Source of the DNA: an uncultured Spirochaetaceae bacterium
GTDB taxonomy: Bacteria; Spirochaetota; Spirochaetia; Treponematales; Treponemataceae
DNA length: 36,599 nt
Direction of reading: 5' to 3'
Assembly (NCBI GenBank): GCA_902766125.1
Contig: CACXCG010000036.1
Coordinates: forward strand, 1-36,599
Numbering within the stretch: position 1 is the stretch's first letter; every line of letters begins with the position of its first letter. The position numbers and the translations under genes were made by a program. Shown piece by piece: positions 7,439 through 16,875 of the stretch. The notes under the pieces are model-generated. The model had not been told where the DNA came from and did no database searches. It worked only from the letters and a program-made list of their open reading frames with translations.

Positions 7439-8158
7439 ATGGCAGACAAAAAGAAAGAAGCTGTTGCTAAAGCTGCAGCCGCAAGCGGACAGTCAACTGT
7501 AGGACTGCGAATTGGTGCAGTTATCCTGTGGATTGGAGCTCTTGTTTGTGAGTTTTTCGCACTTCGCGTAATCCTCGAAAAAACAATCATTCCTTTCCTT
7601 ACCAGTGTTCCTCCGCTGTATCAGGGAATCGGTTTTCTGGTAATTGACCTGATTCTGGTTATTCTTGGTTCACAGCTGTGGAAAAAAGCAAACCACATCA
7701 AACCCGCATCTGAAAAGAACGCACTTGCATTCTGGCTGTGGAACAACATGGGTGTTATTGTTTGCGCAATTGCATTCCTTCCGTTCATTGTGCTTCTGCT
7801 TACCAACAAAGAAGCAGATCAGAAATCTAAGACAGTAGGAACTATTGCAGCCGTTATCGCTCTGCTGATTGCAGGTGTTGCAAGCTACGACTTCAACCCC
7901 GTTTCTGCAGAAGATGTTGCAAAATACAACAACGCAGTTTACTGGACCGAATACGGTAGCAAAATGCACACTCACGAAGACTGCCAGGCACTGAGCCGCA
8001 CTGCTCCCGAAAACCTGCACTCAGGTACTGTTGAAGAAGCAGAAGCAGCTGGCCGTGAATCACTGTGCTCTTACTGTGCAAAACGCGATGCTGATTATGT
8101 TGTTCAGCTTCCCGCACAGACTTCAGGCGATGCAACCGCACCCGCAGTAAACGAATAA
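7439..8158 (+). CDS. Four-helix membrane protein with HxxC/CxxC tail
   Basis: This 239-residue protein starts with a Lys/Ala-rich cytoplasmic segment and then has four hydrophobic helices (about residues 22-45, 58-78, 100-122 and 130-150). The tail after helix 4 contains VYWTEYGSKMHTHEDCQAL and EEAEAAGRESLCSYC. This is the layout of the small zinc module found in other bacterial proteins as Y-x-H-x-x-C ... EA-x-x-x-G-x-x-x-C-x-x-C; here the likely ligands are His179, Cys182, Cys210 and Cys213. An AGGAG ribosome-binding site precedes the ATG and a strong terminator follows. The function is not known. Topology by helix count puts the tail on the same side as the N terminus, normally the cytoplasm. 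Confidence 0.7.
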   Translation: MADKKKEAVAKAAAASGQSTVGLRIGAVILWIGALVCEFFALRVILEKTIIPFLTSVPPLYQGIGFLVIDLILVILGSQLWKKANHIKPASEKNALAFWLWNNMGVIVCAIAFLPFIVLLLTNKEADQKSKTVGTIAAVIALLIAGVASYDFNPVSAEDVAKYNNAVYWTEYGSKMHTHEDCQALSRTAPENLHSGTVEEAEAAGRESLCSYCAKRDADYVVQLPAQTSGDATAPAVNE

Positions 8159-8180
8159 GTCTTTTCGTTAAACAACAATG

Positions 8181-8207
8181 CCGGCTCTTACCAGGGCCGG
8201 TTTTTTT
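8181..8207 (+). terminator. Rho-independent terminator
   Basis: CCGGCTC (8181-8187) pairs with GGGCCGG (8194-8200) with one wobble, followed by seven Ts (8201-8207). It closes the DUF937/membrane-protein unit. Confidence 0.88.
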
Positions 8208-8211
8208 ATGC

Positions 8212-8258
8212 AAAAAAATTCCCTACCACTCGATAGTATCAACTAACGAACGGCAGGG
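8212..8258 (-). terminator. Rho-independent terminator of the GH31 gene
   Basis: On the minus strand CCCTGCC (8258-8252) pairs with GGTAGGG (8227-8221) around a loop that can form a small inner stem. The sequence then reads AA and seven Ts (8218-8212). It lies 40 bp after the GH31 stop. Confidence 0.7.
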
Positions 8259-8297
8259 GTTTGCACTAAATCTTTACAATACAATCAGTTACAACGC

Positions 8298-10307
8298 TTA
8301 CGCCTTGCGCTTAAAGACGGGAATGCAGTCTATGGGAGCTGCAACGGTTACCCGCTGACCACCTTTGTACTGCTTATTGTCATTGATGTTAACCCACGTG
8401 CCTGCAGGTAAGTACACTTCGCGTTCTGTCTGTCCCGCATGTAAAACAGGGGCTACAAGATACTCATGTCCAAACATGTACTGATCGCGTAAAGCCCAGC
8501 ATTCTTCATCCTTGGGGAACTCATAGAACATTGCACGCATAACAGGAGCTCCGGTATCATGTGCTTCCTTCATCAGCTTAGCAATGTACGGCTTGAGAGT
8601 TTCGCGCAGCTTGATGTTCTTTTCCATAATGCGCTGAGCTTCTTCGCCATAGCTCCAGATTTCGTTTGGCTGACCGGTAAATAAATATCCGCCACCCCAG
8701 GTTTTTTCTTTTTCCAGAGGTTCAATATCATGCGGATCGCGGTCACCATGCAGACGCAAAATGGGAGTAAAGACGGCAAACTCAAACCAGCGTTCCAAAA
8801 GTTCTACAAATTTCTTGTCGTTCGGGTTACCGTACATAAATCCGCCGATATCGGTTGTCCACCACGGAATACCGGCAAGACCAATGTTTATTCCCTGCAC
8901 AACAGAATCCTGAAGACATTCAAAGGTACTCTGTATATCTCCGTTCCACAAAACAGTTCCGTACTTCTGATTTCCAACCCATGCACAGCGTTCCAGATTG
9001 ACAATATCTTTTTTGCCCATCTTTTTCATTCCGTCATAGAATGCCTGTGCGTAACACTTGGGATACAGATTGCTTACTGCAAGCGCAGGTCCTGCATAGT
9101 AACGATAATGGTCGTAATCGTATACATCATAGTCGGGTTCAGCATTATCCAGCCAGAACATGTCTATGCCGTATTTGACATAACTCTTTTTGCAAACGTT
9201 CCAGATAAACTCGCGTGCTTTGGGATTAGTTGAGTCAAACGTAACACAGTCTCCCATCCAGGTGTAGGTCTGAACAGGTCCGCGTTCCGTGCGTACTAAA
9301 AGTCCTTTCTCTGACATTTCGTCAAAGTTGCGACTCTTGCGGTCAACACTTGGCCAGACGCTCACCATAACCTTTGTTCCCATTGCATGCAGTTCATCAC
9401 ACATTGCCTTGGGATCAGGCCAGTAGTCGCTGTCAAAGCCCCAGTCGCCCTGCCGTATCCAGTGGAAAAAGTCTATGACAATAACATCAAGATGTATGCC
9501 TAACTCTTTATACTTACGCGCAACGGTAAGCACTTCTTCCTGTGTACGATACCGCAGCTTGCACTGCCAGAAACCAAGATACTCTGCAGAAAGTACGGGA
9601 GCACGACCAACTGCAGCCGTGTAGTTTTCCACAATTTTTGCAGGAGTGTCGCCGGCGGTAATCCAGTAGTCCATTTCTTCTGTGCACTCGCTTATCCATT
9701 CGGTCATGTTTTTGCCAAAGGTTACGCGTCCTACAGAAGGGCTGTTCCACAAAAATCCGTAGCCTAAATTGCTAACTGCAAACGGAATGCTTATCTGGCT
9801 GTTACGCTGTGCAAGTTCAAGCATACATCCTTTCAAATCCAGATACGGACTCTGATACTGACCCATGCCAAAAATCCGTTCACCGTCGGTTGCATTAAAA
9901 CGGACAGTCAGCTTGTATGCACCGCCAATAATCGGTGTAAACTGACGCGGAGTAAGTTTAAGACAGACACTTTCGCGGCTTACGCCAGGATCGTAACTGC
10001 GGTGATATTCCTTGAGGATTATTTTTTTGTCTTTTGTAAACGTAAGTACACCCGAAGAACCACTGACACTTACGCTCAGCTTACCGTTTGTGATGGATGC
10101 GCTGTTTGTTTTTTCATCAATGTTAACTTTAACCGATGCAGCACCCTTGTACTTAACCAGCGGTTCTGTCAGACCCCAGTCATTCTTTGTAAAATCTGCA
10201 TTGACTGTTGACCGTACGCGAAGGGAATCTTTTCCCCAGGCTTCTATTCGTAATGTTTCGTTACCTTTTGTCCAAATCAAGGCATTCAGTGTTTTTTTAA
10301 AGGACAT
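8298..10307 (-). CDS. Glycoside hydrolase family 31 (alpha-xylosidase/alpha-glucosidase type)
   Basis: This 669-residue enzyme belongs to GH31 and hydrolyses alpha-linked sugars. The catalytic nucleophile is Asp387 in MFWLDNAEPDY and the acid/base is Asp457 in WNGDIQSTFE. Other family marks are GERIFGMGQYQS in the N-terminal beta-sandwich, IPWWTTDIGGF and LRLHGDRD in the barrel, and a C-terminal beta-sandwich with YLPAGTWVN. The LDNAEP form of the nucleophile motif is closer to alpha-xylosidase-like members than to the DMNE type of maltases, but substrate is not certain. No signal peptide is seen, so it is likely cytoplasmic and acts on imported oligosaccharides. The start at 10307 has GGAGG 5 nt upstream, preferred over an ATG 33 bp earlier. 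Confidence 0.92.
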   Translation of the reverse strand: MSFKKTLNALIWTKGNETLRIEAWGKDSLRVRSTVNADFTKNDWGLTEPLVKYKGAASVKVNIDEKTNSASITNGKLSVSVSGSSGVLTFTKDKKIILKEYHRSYDPGVSRESVCLKLTPRQFTPIIGGAYKLTVRFNATDGERIFGMGQYQSPYLDLKGCMLELAQRNSQISIPFAVSNLGYGFLWNSPSVGRVTFGKNMTEWISECTEEMDYWITAGDTPAKIVENYTAAVGRAPVLSAEYLGFWQCKLRYRTQEEVLTVARKYKELGIHLDVIVIDFFHWIRQGDWGFDSDYWPDPKAMCDELHAMGTKVMVSVWPSVDRKSRNFDEMSEKGLLVRTERGPVQTYTWMGDCVTFDSTNPKAREFIWNVCKKSYVKYGIDMFWLDNAEPDYDVYDYDHYRYYAGPALAVSNLYPKCYAQAFYDGMKKMGKKDIVNLERCAWVGNQKYGTVLWNGDIQSTFECLQDSVVQGINIGLAGIPWWTTDIGGFMYGNPNDKKFVELLERWFEFAVFTPILRLHGDRDPHDIEPLEKEKTWGGGYLFTGQPNEIWSYGEEAQRIMEKNIKLRETLKPYIAKLMKEAHDTGAPVMRAMFYEFPKDEECWALRDQYMFGHEYLVAPVLHAGQTEREVYLPAGTWVNINDNKQYKGGQRVTVAAPIDCIPVFKRKA

Positions 10308-10325
10308 AGTTCCTCCTGTCGCTTT

Positions 10326-10334
10326 ATTGTAACA
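10326..10334 (-). promoter_or_regulatory. Extended -10 promoter of the GH31 gene
   Basis: On the minus strand TGT-TACAAT makes an extended -10 element about 20 nt before the ATG, leaving a short leader that holds the GGAGG ribosome-binding site. No clear -35 box is seen. Confidence 0.55.
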
Positions 10335-10377
10335 CATCATGCCTTGTTTAATTCATAGAATTTTTATATCAAAAGTA

Positions 10378-11865
10378 TTAGTTTTTTTGTGTCAGGTGCT
10401 CGCATAAGACATTCAAGGCTTCATCTGCATCACACGGAATATCGGGTTCGATAAAGTCGTGAGCTTTTGTTTCATCTATGCGGTACCACTTTTTCCAGGA
10501 AATCTGCATGTACAGCTTTGATTCCGGCAGTCTGAATGAAACGACATCTCCGTAACTGTCAGGACGGTTACCTGAAGCTTCGCCGACAATCAGTCCCATT
10601 CCGTTGTCTTTTATGTACATGGCAAAATCCATAGCAGCACTGAACGAACGCACGGAAGTAATCACATACACGTTTCCGGAAAACTGATTTTCCTTATCCT
10701 GATTGTTTTTTATTTCACCAGCAGGAGCGGGGACTTTTATAAATCCCATACGCAAATCTGAAGCAAAGTCTTTGTATTTTTCCATAGGAAGATAGCGGAT
10801 AAATTCGTTTCCAACAAGAGAACTGCCGCCACCATTGTTCCGTAAGTCAACCGCTACATTTTTTATGCCGGCTTCTTTTACTTCGGCAAAGAATTTTTTT
10901 ACGGTTGTCCTATAGGTGTTATTATAGCTGCATTCATCTATCGTCAGAATTCCTAAATCGTGATCGGTATCAATTTCATAACGGACAAACGAATAATCAT
11001 CATTCTGACTTGTTTCAATTCCGTTATACTCGCAGTATTCATCGTATGTAACAAAATCGCTTACCGGATACGATATTGATTCAACAGTTCCATCTTCATG
11101 TTTAACGCCAAACGTATATCCGTTTTCATCAGGAGCAACTCCCAGATACTCAAGACCTTCGAGCATGACAATGTAATGACCTAAAAATGTGAGTGCATAT
11201 TCATCACATTCGGAACTGAATAATTCACGGTGATTATAAAACAAATCTTCACGGGCAATTCCATTTACTGAAACAAAAGAATCTCCGGCTTCGTTATGAG
11301 ACTTTACATACTTAAGATAATGTGCATCTGAAAAGTTAAAGCTCAGGTGTGTGTGTGCATCTCCCAGTAATGAAAAAACACTTTCCAGTTTACGGTTTAA
11401 TTCTACTTTGCTTATACTGTCACACGCAGCAATTTCTGAACGAACTTTCTTCCACTGTGCATCTACATCTTCCGGAAGTCCGCCGTAGGTTGCAGGATGA
11501 ACCTTACGCAGATAGTGCATGGCATAATCGGCATCGCGAAGTGCCTGTTCTTTTGTCAATGGCTGTTCGGGATTCGACATAGGAGGAACATAACCCAGTT
11601 TAGTTGTTGTACTTCCCTTGTACGGATTACAATACAGTAAGCAGCCAAAAAGAACTGCGACACATGCCGTTACAACAGTCAGTGTAATATTTCCCTTTGT
11701 CTTTTTTAGCTTAGCCCAACGGAAAGCAAGTAACGCTATGACACAGGCAAAACAAACTGCACATACAATTCCATAACCTGAAGGCAGCATGATTCCCAGA
11801 GCCAGAACAATAAGTAACATTACTGAAATTAAAATAATCGGAAGGATGAATTTCTTTTCTCTCAT
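10378..11865 (-). CDS. Membrane-anchored S41 (tail-specific) peptidase-like protein
   Basis: This 495-residue protein has three hydrophobic helices in its first 95 residues and then an extracytoplasmic region with an S41 serine-peptidase fold. Seen in the sequence: AGIKNVAVDLRNNGGGSSLV (the strand and glycine turn of S41) and TSVRSFSAAMDFAMYIKDNG carrying the likely catalytic serine, followed by GLIVGEASG. No PDZ domain is evident, unlike CtpA-type members. The preceding helical part (about residues 105-175, with LRKVHPATYGGLP and LLGDAHTHLSF) matches the usual N-terminal cap. It may trim periplasmic or peptide substrates; the target is unknown. ATG 11865 is chosen over an upstream TTG. No ribosome-binding site precedes it. 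Confidence 0.8.
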   Translation of the reverse strand: MREKKFILPIILISVMLLIVLALGIMLPSGYGIVCAVCFACVIALLAFRWAKLKKTKGNITLTVVTACVAVLFGCLLYCNPYKGSTTTKLGYVPPMSNPEQPLTKEQALRDADYAMHYLRKVHPATYGGLPEDVDAQWKKVRSEIAACDSISKVELNRKLESVFSLLGDAHTHLSFNFSDAHYLKYVKSHNEAGDSFVSVNGIAREDLFYNHRELFSSECDEYALTFLGHYIVMLEGLEYLGVAPDENGYTFGVKHEDGTVESISYPVSDFVTYDEYCEYNGIETSQNDDYSFVRYEIDTDHDLGILTIDECSYNNTYRTTVKKFFAEVKEAGIKNVAVDLRNNGGGSSLVGNEFIRYLPMEKYKDFASDLRMGFIKVPAPAGEIKNNQDKENQFSGNVYVITSVRSFSAAMDFAMYIKDNGMGLIVGEASGNRPDSYGDVVSFRLPESKLYMQISWKKWYRIDETKAHDFIEPDIPCDADEALNVLCEHLTQKN

Positions 11866-11883
11866 GCGGTTACAGTAACACAA

Positions 11884-11912
11884 TTGACAAATACTTTCAA
11901 TTCAGCAACAAT
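11884..11912 (+). promoter_or_regulatory. MATE gene promoter (leaderless type)
   Basis: A perfect TTGACA (11884-11889), 17 bp, then AACAAT (11907-11912), which matches TATAAT at four positions. The ATG at 11919 is 7 nt after the end of the -10 box, the expected transcription start, and no ribosome-binding site is present. Confidence 0.65.
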
Positions 11913-11918
11913 CGTATT

Positions 11919-13274
11919 ATGATCTGGGATGCACGTTCATTTTATAAGCAGCTTTTTGTTCTTGTAGGGCCAATTGCATTGCAAAACCTCATTTCCGCAG
12001 CTGTTAACTCTGCAGATGTCCTTATGCTCAACTATGTAGGTCAGACTGCACTGGCAGCAGTATCTCTTGCGGGTCAGGTTTCCTTTGTGCTCATGCTGTT
12101 TTATGTGGGACTTTCGTCGGGTCTTGTCATGCTTACTGCACAGTACTGGGGAAAACATGATACCTTTTCCATAGAGACACTTGCCGGAATTGCCCTTAAG
12201 TTTTCTGGTGCCGTCGGTATTGTTTTCTGTGCTGCCAGTTTTTTCTGCCCGTCAGCCTTAATGCGGATTTTTACGAATGAACCACGGCTTATCGAAGCGG
12301 GTGCTCAGTATCTGCGAATCGTAAGCATTTCGTTTTTATTCATGTCCGTTTCTCAAGTGTTTGAAGCAGTTTTTAAAAGCATTGAACATGTTCGTACCGT
12401 TACCGCCATCACCTTTGTAACGCTGTCATTAAACATTGTTCTTAATGCAGTTTTTATCTTCGGATTATGTGGTGCTCCAAAACTGGGCATTATTGGAGTT
12501 GCAATCGCAACTTCTGTTTCGCGCACCGTAGAAATCATCATCTGTCTGATTGTTTCATTTTTTATTCCTGAGGTAAAACTTCGACCGGGGATTTTATTCC
12601 GCAGAAATCCGCTTCTGTTCCGGGATTTTGTTCATTATTCATTTCCTGCTATGGGAAACGAAGTTGTTTGGGGAGCTGCCTTTTCAATGTACTCAGCCAT
12701 CTTAGGCCGTCTGGGAGAAGACATTGTTGCAGCAAATTCTATCGTTGCAGTTGTGCGTGAACTGGCAAGCGTTCTGTGCTTTGGTATGGCTTACGGCGGA
12801 GCAATTCTTCTGGGGAAGGAAATGGGTGGCTCTGACCTTGAAAAAGCAAAGGCTGATGCATCCCGACTGTGGAAAGCTACAGTGGCGGCAGGTTTACTTG
12901 CAACATTTATCATCATAAGCTTACGACCGGTAGTTTTGACCATGGTACAGCTTACCCCGGGTGCTACAATGCTGCTTTCTTCCATGCTGATTATAAGCGC
13001 AATAAACATTTTCGGTGCATCCATAAATACAGCATTTATTTGCGGTCTGTTCAGATCAGGCGGAGACTCGCGTTTTGGGCTAATTATGGATACAGTTGCT
13101 ATGTGGGGTGTTTCCATTCCCCTGGGACTTATTGCAGCCTTTGTCCTGAAAGTTTCACCGCTTTGGGTTTACCTGATTCTGTCTCTTGATGAGTTTGAAA
13201 AGATTCCTGTTGTAGTAATTCATTATCTGCGCGGAACCTGGATCCGAAATATCACCCGTGATTTTAAGCAGTAG
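11919..13274 (+). CDS. MATE-family multidrug/organic cation efflux transporter
   Basis: This 451-residue polytopic protein fits the MATE family of sodium- or proton-driven exporters. It has about twelve hydrophobic helices in two similar halves. The first half shows PIALQNLISAAVNSADVLML, the family's typical opening helix, and the second half FPAMGNEVVWGAAFSMYSAI at the equivalent position. Loops such as AALAAVSLAGQ and IVAANSIVAVVRELASV are also typical. Length is normal for the family. The substrate is not predictable. It ends 3 bp before the convergent deacetylase gene, and its start is predicted to be leaderless. Confidence 0.92.
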   Translation: MIWDARSFYKQLFVLVGPIALQNLISAAVNSADVLMLNYVGQTALAAVSLAGQVSFVLMLFYVGLSSGLVMLTAQYWGKHDTFSIETLAGIALKFSGAVGIVFCAASFFCPSALMRIFTNEPRLIEAGAQYLRIVSISFLFMSVSQVFEAVFKSIEHVRTVTAITFVTLSLNIVLNAVFIFGLCGAPKLGIIGVAIATSVSRTVEIIICLIVSFFIPEVKLRPGILFRRNPLLFRDFVHYSFPAMGNEVVWGAAFSMYSAILGRLGEDIVAANSIVAVVRELASVLCFGMAYGGAILLGKEMGGSDLEKAKADASRLWKATVAAGLLATFIIISLRPVVLTMVQLTPGATMLLSSMLIISAINIFGASINTAFICGLFRSGGDSRFGLIMDTVAMWGVSIPLGLIAAFVLKVSPLWVYLILSLDEFEKIPVVVIHYLRGTWIRNITRDFKQ

Positions 13275-13277
13275 TTA

Positions 13278-13913
13278 CTACCGCTCGGTAGCATCGCATA
13301 CATTCGTCCAGATCTGCCCTTTATCATGGTTATACAGGGGATCAACTCCACAGTTTTTAAACAAATCCCTTACCGTGCAAAATACGGTACCTTTGTCTAA
13401 AAGTTGCGGAATAATGCGTTCTACAGCCTTTACTGTAGCATAATTTTTTTCCTGATCATGTAACAGCACAATCCTTCCGTTACAGGAATGATTAACAACT
13501 CCCTGTACACGTTCTTCTACGCTTACCGATTCTTCCCAGTCACGCACACCGAGTCCTGCAATAAACGGCATTCTGATTGTTTCAAACATGAGCGGATTTA
13601 ATGCGATATACGGCGGCCTGAAAAACATGGGCTTAGTTCCTGCATATTTTGTGATGAGCGAATTTGTTTTTTCAACTTCATCAATCATCTGCTGTGCTGC
13701 CAGTTCAGGAAATGCTGCATGCGTAAACGAATGGCATTCAATTGTGCATCCGAGTTTTACTTCGCGTTCAATCACTTTTGCAGTTAACGGATTAACATGT
13801 TTTCCCACCAAAAAAAATGATGCCGGAATTTTAAATGATTCAAGAACATCAAGCAATGCAATTGTTGCTTCTGTGTTGGGACCATCATCAAATGTTAACG
13901 CTATGTTCATCAT
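13278..13913 (-). CDS. Polysaccharide deacetylase (NodB homology domain)
   Basis: This 211-residue protein is a bare carbohydrate esterase family 4 (NodB) domain. Motifs in order: LTFDDGPN with the catalytic and metal-binding Asp pair, ECHSFTHAAF with the two metal-binding His, FFRPPY, and a late RIVLLHD segment. Such enzymes remove N-acetyl groups from peptidoglycan or related polysaccharides. It lacks a signal peptide, so cytoplasmic or unconventional location is implied, which is unusual for a wall-acting enzyme. ATG 13913 (or the adjacent ATG 13910) is chosen because the fold begins directly there and a -10 box lies 6 nt upstream; an ATG 18 bp further up would sit inside the promoter. Confidence 0.9.
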   Translation of the reverse strand: MMNIALTFDDGPNTEATIALLDVLESFKIPASFFLVGKHVNPLTAKVIEREVKLGCTIECHSFTHAAFPELAAQQMIDEVEKTNSLITKYAGTKPMFFRPPYIALNPLMFETIRMPFIAGLGVRDWEESVSVEERVQGVVNHSCNGRIVLLHDQEKNYATVKAVERIIPQLLDKGTVFCTVRDLFKNCGVDPLYNHDKGQIWTNVCDATER

Positions 13914-13919
13914 ACATTC

Positions 13920-13948
13920 ATCATAAATCATTACATCTTATTTTGCAA
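13920..13948 (-). promoter_or_regulatory. Deacetylase promoter (leaderless type)
   Basis: On the minus strand: TTGCAA (13948-13943), 17 bp, TATGAT (13925-13920), then 6 nt to ATG. No ribosome-binding site is present. It lies back to back with the ppdK promoter. Confidence 0.65.
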
Positions 13949-13964
13949 AAAAAAGTTTTTTCCG

Positions 13965-13993
13965 TTGACCGCTCTATGAATAAGATGTATACT
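13965..13993 (+). promoter_or_regulatory. ppdK promoter
   Basis: TTGACC (13965-13970), 17 bp, TATACT (13988-13993). The transcript should begin near 14000 and carry a GGAGG ribosome-binding site at 14013-14017, 5 nt before the ATG at 14023. An (AT)n stretch lies between the two. Confidence 0.85.
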
Positions 13994-14022
13994 AACTCTT
14001 ACATATATATATGGAGGACATA

Positions 14023-16875
14023 ATGGCTAAAACCAAATATGTTTATTTCTTTGGTGACGGTGACGCAGAAGGCGATGAAAGCATGCGTGCCGAACTGGGT
14101 GGAAAAGGTGCAAACCTTGCACAGATGGCAAAAAAGCCGTTGAGCTTGCCCGTTCCCTCAGGATTCACAATTTCAACTGACGTCTGCCAGGCTTACTACA
14201 AGCTGGGCAAAGACTATCCTGCAGGACTTAAAGATGAAGTCGCAAAGTATCTTGCAAAGCTTGAGAAGTCAATGGGCAAAAAGCTCGGTGATGAACATGA
14301 CCCGCTGCTGGTTTCTGTACGCTCAGGTGCTGCAATTTCAATGCCTGGTATGATGGACACCATCCTTAACCTGGGTCTTAACGACAAATCTGTTCTTGGT
14401 CTTGCACACAAGACTGACAACCCCCGTTTTGCATGGGACGCATACCGCCGCTTTATCCAGATGTTCGGCGATGTTGCAATGGGTGTTGAACACGCAAAGT
14501 TTGAAGCAATCATTGACGAAGTAAAGAGCCACCGCGGAATCAAGCAGGACACCGAACTTAACGTTAACGAACTTCAGGAAATCGTTCAGAAGTACAAGGT
14601 TCTGTACAAGAACGAAAAGGGAGAAGACTTCCCTCAGGATCCGAAAGCTCAGATGTGGGCAGCTATCGGTGCTGTTTTCGGTTCTTGGATGAACCCCCGC
14701 GCTATCAAATACCGCGAACTGAACAACATCAAAGAAGGTGCACTCAAGGGAACTGCTGTTACCGTTATGGCAATGGTATTCGGAAACAAGGGTGAAACTT
14801 CTGGAACTGGTGTATGTTTCAGCCGTGACCCGTCAAACGGTGACAAAATCTTCATGGGCGAATATCTTATGAACGCTCAGGGTGAAGACGTTGTTGCTGG
14901 TATCCGCACACCTCAGAAACTGTCTCAGCTCAAAGAAGCAAATCCCAAGATTTACGAACAGCTTGACAATATCCGCGAACGCCTTGAAAAGCACTATCGC
15001 GACATGCAGGACATGGAGTTCACCGTTGAAGAAGGTAAACTGTACATGCTCCAGTGCCGCAACGGTAAACGCACCGGTGCTGCAGCAGTTAAGATTGCTG
15101 TTGACCTGGTTAAAGAAAAGCTTCTTACAAAAGAACAGGCTCTTCTGCGCGTAGAACCCGAACAGCTTGATCAGCTTCTGCACCCCGCACTTGATCCTAA
15201 AGTTGTAAAGACAACTCAGGAAATTGCAAAGGGTCTTAACGCTTCTCCGGGAGCAGGTTCAGGACAGATTGTATTTACTGCTGACGAAGCAGAAGCATGG
15301 GCAAAGGATGGCAAGAAAGTTATCCTCGTCCGCAAAGAAACATCTCCTGAAGACATCGCTGGTATGGTTGCTGCTCAGGGTATCCTTACTTCAACTGGTG
15401 GACGCACTTCTCACGCTGCTGTTGTTGCACGCGGTATGGGTAAGCCTTGTGTTTCTGGTTGTGAAGCAGTTAAGTTTACTGGTCGTGACGAAGTTACCAT
15501 CGGTACAAAAGTTCTTAAGAAGGGTGACAGCATCACAATCGACGGAACTTCTGGTAAAGTATATGCAGGTGTTCTTCCTGTTGTTCCCGCAACAATCTCT
15601 GGCGAACTTGAAACATTCCTCAGCTGGGCTGATGAAGTTCGTGCTAACTCAGTACGCACAACAGCTTCTGGAAAGAAAGTTAAGGGATTTGGAGTTCTTG
15701 CAAACGCAGAACAGAACGAAGCTCCGAGCGCATTCAAGTTTGGTGCAAACGGTATTGGTCTGTGCCGCACAGAACACATGTTCTTCGACCCCGACAAGCT
15801 TCCTTCATTCCGCCGCATGATTCTTGCAGATACAACAGAAGCTCGCAAAGCAGCTCTGGCAAAGATTCTGCCCCTGCAGCAGGCTGACTTCTACGAAATC
15901 ATCAAGACAATGGAAGGCCGTCCTGTTACTATCCGTCTGCTTGACCCGCCGCTTAACGAATTTGTTCCGAAACCAAGCGCAACATCAGAAATCGATGCTC
16001 TTGCACGCGAGTTCGGAATGGACAAGTCAAAGCTGGAAGTTAAGATTCACGCTCTCCAGGAAGCTAACCCCATGCTTGGACACCGTGGTGTTCGTGTTGC
16101 AGTTACCTATCCTGAGGTTTACGAAATGCAGGTTGAAGCTATTGCTCTGGCAACCGCTGAAGCACAGAAGAAAGGCCTTAAGCATGACGTACGCATCATG
16201 ATTCCTAACGTTGTTTCTGTTAACGAATTTACACAGGTTCGTGCACAGGCAGAAGCAGTTATCGCAAAGGTAAACAAAGAGAAAGGCACTAACCTGAAGT
16301 TCCAGATTGGTACCATGATCGAATTCCCGCGCGCAGCTCTTACTGCAGACAAGATTGCAGAACACGCAGACTTCTTCAGCTTTGGTACAAACGACCTTAC
16401 TCAGACAACATTCGGCTTCAGCCGCGATGACTACGGTAAGTTCATTGAATGCTACCTCAAGGGTAACCTGCTGGAAGAAGACCCCTTCAAACAGCTTGAT
16501 CCGGAAGGACCTGGTGCTCTGATGCGCATTGCAGAAGAAAAGGGACGCTCTGTTAAGGCTGACCTGCACCTGGGTATTTGTGGAGAACATGGTGGTGATC
16601 CTGCTTCTATCGCTCTCTGCTATGACATCGGTCTTAACTATGTTTCTTGTTCACCGTTCCGCGTACCTCTGGCACGCCTTGCTGGTGCACAGGCTGTTAT
16701 CAAAGCTGCAAACGCTACAAAACCCGCAGCAAAGAAAGCTCCTGCTAAGAAAGCAGCAGCTAAGCCCGCAGCAAAGAAAGCTGTAGCAAAGAAGGCTCCC
16801 GCTAAGAAAGCAGCAGCAAAAAAAGCTCCCGCTAAGAAAGCAGCAGCAAAAAGGCTCCTGCTAAGAAAGCTGTAG
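14023..16875 (+). CDS. ppdK: Pyruvate, phosphate dikinase with frameshifted Lys/Ala tail
   Basis: PPDK interconverts pyruvate, ATP and Pi with PEP, AMP and PPi; in anaerobes it often serves a PPi-linked glycolysis. The N-terminal ATP-grasp region ([26 protein letters not shown]) is followed by the phosphohistidine domain with His464 in [13 protein letters not shown] and the PEP/pyruvate barrel with Cys853 in [10 protein letters not shown]. The enzyme proper ends near residue 896. It then runs into a repetitive [11 protein letters not shown] tail that no standard PPDK needs. In this sequence the tail is cut at a five-A run (about 16848-16852) where a six-A run would keep frame, giving a short out-of-frame end and a stop at 16873. 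Start is the ATG after GGAGG, not the ATG 12 bp earlier. Confidence 0.95.
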   Translation: MAKTKYVYFFGDGDAEGDESMRAELGGKGANLAQMAKKPLSLPVPSGFTISTDVCQAYYKLGKDYPAGLKDEVAKYLAKLEKSMGKKLGDEHDPLLVSVRSGAAISMPGMMDTILNLGLNDKSVLGLAHKTDNPRFAWDAYRRFIQMFGDVAMGVEHAKFEAIIDEVKSHRGIKQDTELNVNELQEIVQKYKVLYKNEKGEDFPQDPKAQMWAAIGAVFGSWMNPRAIKYRELNNIKEGALKGTAVTVMAMVFGNKGETSGTGVCFSRDPSNGDKIFMGEYLMNAQGEDVVAGIRTPQKLSQLKEANPKIYEQLDNIRERLEKHYRDMQDMEFTVEEGKLYMLQCRNGKRTGAAAVKIAVDLVKEKLLTKEQALLRVEPEQLDQLLHPALDPKVVKTTQEIAKGLNASPGAGSGQIVFTADEAEAWAKDGKKVILVRKETSPEDIAGMVAAQGILTSTGGRTSHAAVVARGMGKPCVSGCEAVKFTGRDEVTIGTKVLKKGDSITIDGTSGKVYAGVLPVVPATISGELETFLSWADEVRANSVRTTASGKKVKGFGVLANAEQNEAPSAFKFGANGIGLCRTEHMFFDPDKLPSFRRMILADTTEARKAALAKILPLQQADFYEIIKTMEGRPVTIRLLDPPLNEFVPKPSATSEIDALAREFGMDKSKLEVKIHALQEANPMLGHRGVRVAVTYPEVYEMQVEAIALATAEAQKKGLKHDVRIMIPNVVSVNEFTQVRAQAEAVIAKVNKEKGTNLKFQIGTMIEFPRAALTADKIAEHADFFSFGTNDLTQTTFGFSRDDYGKFIECYLKGNLLEEDPFKQLDPEGPGALMRIAEEKGRSVKADLHLGICGEHGGDPASIALCYDIGLNYVSCSPFRVPLARLAGAQAVIKAANATKPAAKKAPAKKAAAKPAAKKAVAKKAPAKKAAAKKAPAKKAAAKRLLLRKL

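Noticed and set aside
11840..11880. Leaderless promoter for the S41 peptidase (TGT-TACTGT, 6 nt before ATG)
   Set aside because: Spacing fits the pattern, but the hexamer matches consensus at only three positions and no -35 box is present; not counted in the leaderless set.
13270..13300. Short inverted repeat CTACCG/CGGTAG similar to bases near 8221
   Set aside because: It lies in the last codons of the deacetylase and is explained by coding; the likeness to the 8221 stem is short and probably chance.
14214..16590. Several long reading frames antisense or out of frame to ppdK
   Set aside because: They are compositional shadows of a strongly biased coding sequence, with no ribosome-binding sites and no recognisable domains; the PPDK frame carries all motifs.
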